DNA of 64,000 bases from Burkholderia gladioli (GTDB lineage Bacteria > Pseudomonadota > Gammaproteobacteria > Burkholderiales > Burkholderiaceae). Both the position numbers and the translations under genes were made by a program. Shown here in pieces: positions 58,519 through 64,000 of the stretch; the stretch's first letter is position 1, and every line of letters begins with the position of its first letter. The DNA is taken from NCBI RefSeq assembly GCF_000959725.1, contig NZ_CP009322.1, positions 1,984,001-2,048,000 on the forward strand, read 5' to 3'. The notes under the pieces are model-generated. The model ran no database searches. It was not told the origin of the DNA and was given only the letters and a program-made list of their open reading frames with translations.

Positions 58519-58546
58519 CTTGAAAAAACGCGCCGCTTCCCCGGCA
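58519..58546 (+). promoter_or_regulatory. Sigma-32-like promoter before topoisomerase IB
   Basis: CTTGAAA, 13 bp, CCCCGGCA, about 65 bp before the start codon. Both hexamers resemble the RpoH consensus. It parallels the promoter of the Hsp20 pair. Confidence 0.6.
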
Positions 58547-58612
58547 TCGCGTTTGCTACGCAATTCCTCATCCCGACCGACGATGCCGGGATCGATCCGG
58601 AGGACCCTGCAT

Positions 58613-59785
58613 ATGAAACATTCCAGCACCCAGGCGCCGCGTCGTTTTGCCAAGGACCCGCGCCCTCCCGCGCCGCGGCGGGAACCGCTCGCACGCCGCG
58701 CGCCGCGCGGCTCGCCAAGCGCGGGCGCGGCATCGGCGCGGCCCTCGCGCTCTCGAGACGGCGGCAAGGACGGCGCCGCGCAGCCCGACCCGCCGCTGCG
58801 CCGCGTCGACGACAGCCGGCCCGGCTACACGCGCCGGCGCGGCGCCGACGGCTTCGTCTACCTCAATACGCGCGGCCTGCCGATCCGCGACCTGCGCGAA
58901 ATCGCCCGCATCAATGCACTCGCGATCCCGCCCGCCTACGTCGACGTGTGGATCTGCGTGGACCCGCTCGGCCACCTGCAGGCCACCGGCCGCGACGATC
59001 GCGGCCGCAAGCAGTACCGCTACCATCCGCGCTGGCGCGAGCTGCGCGACGCCGAAAAATACGCTCGCCTGGCCGCCTTCGCGCAGGCCTTGCCGCGCAT
59101 CCGCGCGCGGGTGAGCCGCGACCTGTCGAAGCCGGGCCTGCCGCGCGAGAAGATCGTCGCCGCCGTGGTGCGCTTGCTGGACAGTACCCTGGTACGCATC
59201 GGCAATGCCGAATACGCGCGCGACAACGCCTCGTTCGGGCTGACCACGCTGCGCAAGCGCCATCTGTCGATCGAGCCCGGCGCGATGCGGCTGCGTTTCG
59301 CGGGAAAAAGCGGCGTCGAGCACGACGTGACGATCGACGACGCGCGCGTGCTGCCGATCCTGCACGCCTGCGCGAAACTGCCGGGGCGGCACCTGTTCCA
59401 GTACCTCGACGCCGAGGGCACGCGGCACGCGATCGGCCCCGTCGAGATCAACGACTACCTGCGCGAGACGGGCGGCGCCGACTTCAGCGCCAAGGACTAC
59501 CGGACCTGGGCCGGCAGCGTCAACGCGCTGGCCCTGCTGCGGCGTGCCGCCTGGCTCGATGCGCGGCAGGCGCGAAAGCAGATCGTCGCCACGGTGCGCG
59601 AGGTGGCGGCGCTGCTGCACAACACGCCGGCCGTGTGCCGGAGCAGCTACATCCACCCCGTGGTGCTGGAAGCCTTCGAGACCGGCGCGCTCGCCGTGCT
59701 CGGGCCCTGCACCAAGCGGCGCGGGCTGCGCACCGACGAGATCCTGTTCGCGAGCCTGCTGACGGGCACGACGGCTCGCGCGTAG
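58613..59785 (+). CDS. DNA topoisomerase IB
   Basis: 390 residues. A ~60-residue Arg/Pro-rich N-terminal tail precedes a poxvirus/bacterial-type topoisomerase IB core: RRVDDSRPGYTRRR, RYHPRWRELRDAEKY, SFGLTTLRKRHLS, KDYRTWAGSVNAL, and the catalytic Tyr in CRSSYIHPVVLEAF. It relaxes supercoils through a 3'-phosphotyrosyl link. GGAGG ribosome site. The basic tail may bind DNA. Confidence 0.93.
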   Translation: MKHSSTQAPRRFAKDPRPPAPRREPLARRAPRGSPSAGAASARPSRSRDGGKDGAAQPDPPLRRVDDSRPGYTRRRGADGFVYLNTRGLPIRDLREIARINALAIPPAYVDVWICVDPLGHLQATGRDDRGRKQYRYHPRWRELRDAEKYARLAAFAQALPRIRARVSRDLSKPGLPREKIVAAVVRLLDSTLVRIGNAEYARDNASFGLTTLRKRHLSIEPGAMRLRFAGKSGVEHDVTIDDARVLPILHACAKLPGRHLFQYLDAEGTRHAIGPVEINDYLRETGGADFSAKDYRTWAGSVNALALLRRAAWLDARQARKQIVATVREVAALLHNTPAVCRSSYIHPVVLEAFETGALAVLGPCTKRRGLRTDEILFASLLTGTTARA

Positions 59786-59887
59786 CGCACCACGCCCGGC
59801 GCGCGAACGCCGGCACGAATGCCGCCCGCTTGCCGATGCGCGCATCGCGGGCAACGGCTGACGAAACCTCATGGAGCAAGGAGCACG

Positions 59888-60064
59888 ATGATGAACCAAG
59901 CCAATACACCGGCACCGCGAGACCGGAACCGGGACCAGGAAGAGGACGAGGACCGGGACGCGAACGACGCGCCGCCCGCCACCCGGCCGGCCAATCCCTC
60001 GCCGTCCCCCGACAAGCGCTTGCCGGACCTGCCCGATCCGGTGGAGGTGGGCGAGGACGGCTGA
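59888..60064 (+). CDS. Small acidic/basic disordered protein
   Basis: 58 residues, entirely charged and Pro-rich (RDRNRDQEEDEDRDANDAPP ... DPVEVGEDG), predicted disordered. A strong AAGGAG site before the ATG supports translation. Not recognised. Confidence 0.45.
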   Translation: MMNQANTPAPRDRNRDQEEDEDRDANDAPPATRPANPSPSPDKRLPDLPDPVEVGEDG

Positions 60065-60198
60065 TGGCAGCCGGCTTCGTGGGGGCTTCGATATCCCGAG
60101 GCGGGATTGCGTGCATACTCGAACGCGGCCTGGATGACGGCAGCCCGAGCGCATCCGGCCGCGACGCAATCACGAAAGCACAACATGGAGATGCCCCC

Positions 60199-61197
60199 GT
60201 GAATCCCATCCAAGGCTTCAGCGTAGACCCGGCCTCGATCCGCCATGTCGGCCACGACCTGCAGCGCCCCGAATGCATCCTCGCGCAGCGCGACGGCTCG
60301 CTGCTGGTGGCCGACGCGCGCGGCGGCGTGCAGCGCATCGCCCCCACCGGGGAACAGACGCTGATCCTACCTAAGGGCGCCGCCGCGACCGCCGCCTCGG
60401 ACGGCCTCACCAGCGGCTCCTTGCCCAACGGCCTGGCGCTCGACGCCGAGGGCAACATCCTGATCGCCAACATCGGCACCGACCGCGTCGAGCGGCTCAC
60501 GCACTCGGGCGAGCTGCGGGTGCTGTTCGACGGCCTGGACGGCAAGCCGCCCGGCAAGGTCAACTTCGTGCTGCGCGACAGCCGGGACCGGCTGTGGGTG
60601 ACCATCTCCACGCGTGTCGATCCCTGGCCGAACGCGGTGCGCAACAACCTGGCCGATGGCTACATCGTGCTGATCGACCCGCGCGGCGCACGCATCGTGG
60701 CGGATGGCCTGGCCTTCACCAACGAGATCCGGCTCGACCCCGACGAACGCTTCCTGTACGTGGCGGAAACCACCGCGAACCGCGTCAGCCGCTTTCGCGT
60801 GCTCGACGACGGCGCGCTGGGCCCGCGCGAGACCTATGGCCCGAGCCGGCTCGGGCCGGGCCTGATCGATGGTTTCGCCTTCGACGCCTACGGCAACCTG
60901 TGGTGCGCGATGATCTTCGCCGATCGCATCGTCGCGATCGACCCCGAGGGCGACCTGCACACCCTGCTGGACGACGGCGACGCGGCCGCCACCGCGCGCT
61001 TCGACGCGGCCTTCGCGAGCGGCGAGATCGTGCCGATGTCGATCATGGCCGAGACGGGCGGCAGCATCGCGCCCTGGCTGACCAGCGTGACCTTCGGCGG
61101 CCCGGACCTGAAGACGGTCTACCTCGGCAGCCTGAAGGGCACCACGCTCGCCAGCTTCCGCTCGCCGGTGGCTGGCCGGCCGATGATCCACTGGTAG
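60199..61197 (+). CDS. SMP-30/gluconolactonase-family protein
   Basis: 332 residues of six-bladed beta-propeller: RPECILAQRDGSLLVADARGGVQRI, LPNGLALDAEGNILIANIG, FTNEIRLDPDERFLYVAETTANRVSRF, and GFAFDAYGNLWCAMIFADRIVAI carry the metal-binding Glu/Asn/Asp positions of SMP-30 lactonases. The start is GTG at 60199 with GGAG eight bases upstream. Probably hydrolyses a sugar-acid lactone; substrate unknown. Confidence 0.85.
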   Translation: MNPIQGFSVDPASIRHVGHDLQRPECILAQRDGSLLVADARGGVQRIAPTGEQTLILPKGAAATAASDGLTSGSLPNGLALDAEGNILIANIGTDRVERLTHSGELRVLFDGLDGKPPGKVNFVLRDSRDRLWVTISTRVDPWPNAVRNNLADGYIVLIDPRGARIVADGLAFTNEIRLDPDERFLYVAETTANRVSRFRVLDDGALGPRETYGPSRLGPGLIDGFAFDAYGNLWCAMIFADRIVAIDPEGDLHTLLDDGDAAATARFDAAFASGEIVPMSIMAETGGSIAPWLTSVTFGGPDLKTVYLGSLKGTTLASFRSPVAGRPMIHW

Positions 61198-61275
61198 GCG
61201 GCAACGGCGAAACGACGCCGCCGCCGAGACGGTTGTCGGCGGCGGCGAGCCGGGCCGGGCGCGAGGCCCGGCCGG

Positions 61276-61339
61276 CGGTTCAGCGGTTCAGCGGTTCAGC
61301 GGTTCAGCGGTTCAGCGGTTCAGCGGTTCAGCGGTTCAG
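61276..61339. repeat. Perfect 8-bp repeat, eight copies
   Basis: CGGTTCAG repeated eight times without a mismatch between the SMP-30 gene and the aldehyde dehydrogenase. The dehydrogenase stop codon (minus strand, 61336-61338) lies inside the last unit. Confidence 0.97.
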
Positions 61340-62724
61340 CGACGATCCGCCCATACCGTCTGCGCGTTGCAGAACTCGCGCAGGCCGAAGTGCGAGAGCT
61401 CGCGTCCGAAGCCGCTCTTCTTCACGCCGCCGAAGCCCACCCGCACGTCGCTGGCGCTGTAGCCGTTGATGAACACGCCGCCCACCTCAAGCTCCGCCGC
61501 GATCGACTCGGCCAGCGCGGCATCGCGCGTGAACACCGAGGCGCACAGGCCGAAGTCGCTGTCGTTGGCCAGTTGCACCGCGTGCGCGGCGCTGTCGGCG
61601 GGGATGATCGCGGCCACCGGCCCGAACAGCTCCTCGCGGAAGGCGGTCATGCCCGGCTTGACGTCGGCCAGCACGGTGGGCTGGTAGTAGTTGCCCTCGC
61701 CCTCCACCTTGTGGCCGCCCACCAGCAGCGTGGCGCCCTCGGCCAGGCTGCGCTCGACCTGGCGATGCAGTTCGTCGCGCAGGTCGTAGCGGGCCATCGG
61801 GCCGATGTAGTTGTCCGCCACCCGCGGGTCGCCCATGCGCAGCGCCTTGACGGCCGCCACGAAGCGCTCGGTGAACTGCGCCAGCACCGGCGCCTCGACG
61901 ATGAAGCGCTTGGCCGCCGCGCACACCTGGCCCGAATTCTGGAAGCGCCCGGCCACCGCGGCCGCCACGGCGAGATCCAGGTCCGCGTCGGCCAGCACGA
62001 TGAAGGCATCGGAGCCGCCCAGCTCGAGCACGCACTTCTTGAGCGCGGCGCCCGCCTGCGCGCCGATCGCGGCGCCGGCGCGCACGCTGCCCGTCACCGT
62101 CACCGCGGCGATGCGCGGATCGGCGATCGCCGCCGACACCAGATCGTTGCCCAGGTCGACCAGCTCGAACACGCCGGCCGGGAAATCGGCCCGCTCGAAG
62201 GCCTCGGCCAGCAGCCGGGCCGAGCCCAGCACGTTGGGCGCGTGCTTGAGCACATAGGTATTGCCGGCGGCCAGGGCCGGCACCGCGCCGCGCACCACCT
62301 GCCAGATCGGGAAATTCCAGGGCATCACCGCCAGCACCGGCCCGAGCGGGCGATATTCGATGCGCGCCTTCTGGCCCTCCACCTGGGTGGGTTCCGGAGC
62401 CAGCAGGGCCGCCGCGTGCTCGGCGTACCAGTCGCAGACGCCGGCCGACTTCTCCACCTCGGCCAGGGCCTGCTTGATCGGCTTGCCCATCTCCAGCGTG
62501 ATGGTCTCGGCGATGCGCTGCGCGTCGGCCCTGAGCACCTGGCCGAGCCGGCGCAGCGCCGCGCAGCGCTCGGCCATCGGGCGCCGCTTCCAGTCGCGGA
62601 AGGCGGCCGAGGTGCGCTGCAGGGCCTGTTCGAGCTCGGCCGGCCCCTGGGCCGGGAATTCGGCGAGCCGGCGGCCGTCGAGCGGGCTGATGGAACGGAA
62701 TACCTGAGGATCTGCGCTGCTCAT
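61336..62724 (-). CDS. NAD(P)-dependent aldehyde / succinate-semialdehyde dehydrogenase
   Basis: 462 residues. ALDH with VMPWNFPIWQVVRG, TGSVRAGAAIG, ELGGSDAFIVL (catalytic Glu), FQNSGQVCAAAKRF (catalytic Cys), and EELFGPVAAI. Length and GSDAF motif match the Sad/YneI-type short succinate-semialdehyde dehydrogenases. The start at MSSADPQ is supported by GGAG seven bases upstream; two earlier in-frame ATGs lack this. Divergent from a LysR gene that probably controls it. Confidence 0.92.
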   Translation of the reverse strand: MSSADPQVFRSISPLDGRRLAEFPAQGPAELEQALQRTSAAFRDWKRRPMAERCAALRRLGQVLRADAQRIAETITLEMGKPIKQALAEVEKSAGVCDWYAEHAAALLAPEPTQVEGQKARIEYRPLGPVLAVMPWNFPIWQVVRGAVPALAAGNTYVLKHAPNVLGSARLLAEAFERADFPAGVFELVDLGNDLVSAAIADPRIAAVTVTGSVRAGAAIGAQAGAALKKCVLELGGSDAFIVLADADLDLAVAAAVAGRFQNSGQVCAAAKRFIVEAPVLAQFTERFVAAVKALRMGDPRVADNYIGPMARYDLRDELHRQVERSLAEGATLLVGGHKVEGEGNYYQPTVLADVKPGMTAFREELFGPVAAIIPADSAAHAVQLANDSDFGLCASVFTRDAALAESIAAELEVGGVFINGYSASDVRVGFGGVKKSGFGRELSHFGLREFCNAQTVWADRR

Positions 62725-62779
62725 GCTGAACTCCATTGGCTTGGGATGGCGCTCATAGTAAGCTCCGCACACGCTCAGA

Positions 62780-62795
62780 AAAACTGAATAGTTTT
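62780..62795. promoter_or_regulatory. Inverted repeat between aldehyde dehydrogenase and LysR gene
   Basis: AAAACT-gaat-AGTTTT, a perfect 6-bp inverted repeat embedded in a longer imperfect GCTCA...GAGC palindrome, in the 103-bp divergent gap. Candidate operator of the adjacent LysR protein. Confidence 0.6.
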
Positions 62796-62827
62796 GAGCA
62801 ACTTATTCACGTTTCGAGAATGTCGAC

Positions 62828-63694
62828 ATGGATCTCATCCAACTGGAAATGTTTCAGGCGGTGGCGCGCCACGGCAGCATCGCGGCAGCCGCGCAGGCCG
62901 TGCACCGGGTGCCGTCCAACCTGACCACGCGCATCAAGCAACTGGAGGAGGAGCTCGGCGTCGACCTGTTCACGCGCGAGCGCAACCGGCTGCAGCTATC
63001 CCAGCCGGGGCGCGTGTTCCTCGACTACGCGAGCCGGATCCTGGGCCTGGTGAGCGAGGCGCGCGCCGTCACGGCCGGCCAGCAGCCGGCCGGCCGCTTC
63101 GCGCTGGGCGCCCTGGAAAGCACGGCCGCGGTGCGCATCCCCGGCATCCTGGCCGCCTACAACCAGCGCTTCCCGCAGGTGGCGCTGGAACTCGCCACCG
63201 GGCCCTCGGGGCAGATCATCGACGCGCTGCTCGGCGGCGACCTGATCGCGGCCTTCGTCGACGGCCCGCTCGACCACCCCGAGCTGACCGGCTTCCCGGT
63301 GTTCGACGAGCAGATGGTGGTGGTGGCGCCGAGCAATCACGCGCCGATCCGCCGGGGCCGCGACGCCGACGGCGATGCGCTCTACGTGTTCCGCAAGAAC
63401 TGCTCGTATCGCCGCCACCTGGAGCGCTGGCTCGCCAACGACGGCGCGGTGCATGGCGAGATCCGCGAGCTGGAGTCGTATCACGGCATGCTGGCCTGCG
63501 TGAGCGCGGGCGGCGGCCTGGCGATCATGCCGCTGAGCATGCTGGAGAGCATGCCGGGCTCGCAGACGGTGCGCGCCTGGCCGATGGGCAAGGAGTTCGG
63601 CCTGCTGCGCACCTGGCTGGTGTGGCGCAAGGAGACCATCTCCAAGGCGCTGGAGGCCTTCACACAGTTGGTGAAGGCGAGCGCTTCGGCCTGA
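62828..63694 (+). CDS. LysR-family regulator
   Basis: 288 residues. Starts MDLIQLEMFQAVARHGSIAAAAQAVHRVPSNLTTRIKQLEEELG (winged HTH), then an effector domain (GALESTAAVRIPGILAAYNQRFP, SAGGGLAIMP). Similar in layout to PtrR/YneJ, the regulator of the Sad-type dehydrogenase. It is divergent from the aldehyde dehydrogenase, supporting local control. Confidence 0.92.
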   Translation: MDLIQLEMFQAVARHGSIAAAAQAVHRVPSNLTTRIKQLEEELGVDLFTRERNRLQLSQPGRVFLDYASRILGLVSEARAVTAGQQPAGRFALGALESTAAVRIPGILAAYNQRFPQVALELATGPSGQIIDALLGGDLIAAFVDGPLDHPELTGFPVFDEQMVVVAPSNHAPIRRGRDADGDALYVFRKNCSYRRHLERWLANDGAVHGEIRELESYHGMLACVSAGGGLAIMPLSMLESMPGSQTVRAWPMGKEFGLLRTWLVWRKETISKALEAFTQLVKASASA

Positions 63695-63708
63695 GGCGGC
63701 CGGCGCGG

Positions 63709-63999
63709 CTATTCCTCGCGGATCTCGGCGGCGCCCTTGCCGGTCCAGCGCTTCAGCGCGCGCCGGAAATTGGCGACGTCGGTAAAGCCCACCAGCATCG
63801 CCACGTCCTCGGTGCTCATGCGGGTGGTGCGCAGATATTCGATCGCCAGCGAGCAACGCACGTCGTCGACGATCGCCACGAACGAGGTGCCTTCCGATTC
63901 GAGCCGGCGTCGCAAGGTCCGGCTGGTCATGCCCAGGGTGGCGGCCACGGCCTCCATGCCCGGGAATTCGCCGGGGCTGCGCATCAGCAGCTGGTACAC
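63709..63999 (-). CDS. AraC-family regulator, C-terminal part
   Basis: Runs off the right edge; 96 residues visible. The double HTH of AraC proteins is complete: GMEAVAATLGMTSRTLRRRLESEGTSF and SIEYLRTTRMSTEDVAMLVGFTDVANFRRALKRWTGKG-type second helix. The effector domain lies beyond the window. Similar in layout to OruR/ArgR-type AraC regulators with an N-terminal sensing domain. Confidence 0.85.
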   Translation of the reverse strand: MYQLLMRSPGEFPGMEAVAATLGMTSRTLRRRLESEGTSFVAIVDDVRCSLAIEYLRTTRMSTEDVAMLVGFTDVANFRRALKRWTGKGAAEIREE

Positions 64000-64000
64000 C

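Larger units (their letters stand above)
58153..58612. other. otsA-topoisomerase intergenic region
   Basis: 460 bp without a supportable gene. It holds an 11-bp perfect hairpin (58436-58461, CAGGCGAGCGC stem, AAGC loop) that may terminate otsA, and a sigma-32-like promoter at 58519-58546. Confidence 0.6.

Noticed and set aside
61276..61339. Octamer array considered as a phase-variation switch
   Set aside because: The dehydrogenase stop codon lies in the first unit met by the minus-strand frame, so copy-number change does not shift coding sequence.

Overview
The DNA is very GC-rich, with the codon bias of a Burkholderia-type betaproteobacterium. Gene content (deoxyribose locus, large lipopeptide NRPS locus, stress-gene block typical of secondary replicons) fits the plant-associated B. 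gladioli / B. glumae / B. plantarii group. That species assignment is inference; no rRNA or tRNA gene is present to confirm it.

Layout. (1) 1-3.3 kb: a deoxyribose-utilisation locus (FucP-like permease end, DUF4432 sugar-epimerase-like protein, DeoR regulator, deoC). (2) 3.4-4.05 kb: a PIN-toxin / ribbon-helix-helix antitoxin pair with a tandem-repeat operator. (3) 4.3-39.5 kb: a roughly 35-kb lipopeptide biosynthetic island. A LysR regulator is divergent from operon 1: fatty acyl-AMP ligase, ACP, ferritin-like diiron enzyme, FAD oxidase, fatty-acid desaturase, MFS exporter, a 4536-residue four-module NRPS, MbtH, an NTF2-like protein and a membrane protein. A second diiron gene (minus strand) is divergent from operon 2: KAS-III-like protein, PLP decarboxylase, acyl ligase, second KAS-III-like protein, acyl-CoA dehydrogenase, citrate-synthase-like protein, methyltransferase and SyrP/TauD-like dioxygenase. 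(4) 39.6-62.7 kb: a stress, redox and maintenance block with small secreted proteins, a flavoprotein, formaldehyde dehydrogenase, a UdgX-like uracil-DNA glycosylase, a BON protein, a catalase-family protein, an SDR, a four-gene ACAD/NodS-MT/PIG-L/GT2 set, a CPA antiporter, an NtrC-type regulator, two small heat-shock proteins, otsA and topoisomerase IB. (5) 59.9-64 kb: SMP-30 protein, aldehyde dehydrogenase with divergent LysR, and a partial AraC regulator.

How the island probably works (inference). A fatty acid is adenylated, loaded on the free-standing ACP and desaturated or oxidised there, then taken by the first condensation domain of the NRPS. The assembly line reads acyl-Ser-(Val-like)-X-Ser and is released by a thioesterase. 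Its first and last segments look like enterobactin synthase EntF, and the MFS exporter is EntS-like, so a metal-binding lipopeptide is plausible. Operon 2 has the enzymes expected for a decarboxylated, dehydrogenated amino-acid building block and for a citrate-type condensation. This recalls bolagladins, B. gladioli lipodepsipeptides reported to carry a citrate-derived fatty acid and dehydro-beta-alanine. I make that link from memory, and it needs direct comparison.

The strongest new observation is a 42-bp element present four times. Two copies are in tandem before operon 1, and two face outward in the divergent region that drives the second diiron gene and operon 2. Each copy contains an ATG-N9-CAT (T-N11-A) LysR-type box followed at fixed spacing by CGTTTGYC. 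It ties the three transcription units into one regulon, with the adjacent LysR gene as the obvious candidate regulator.
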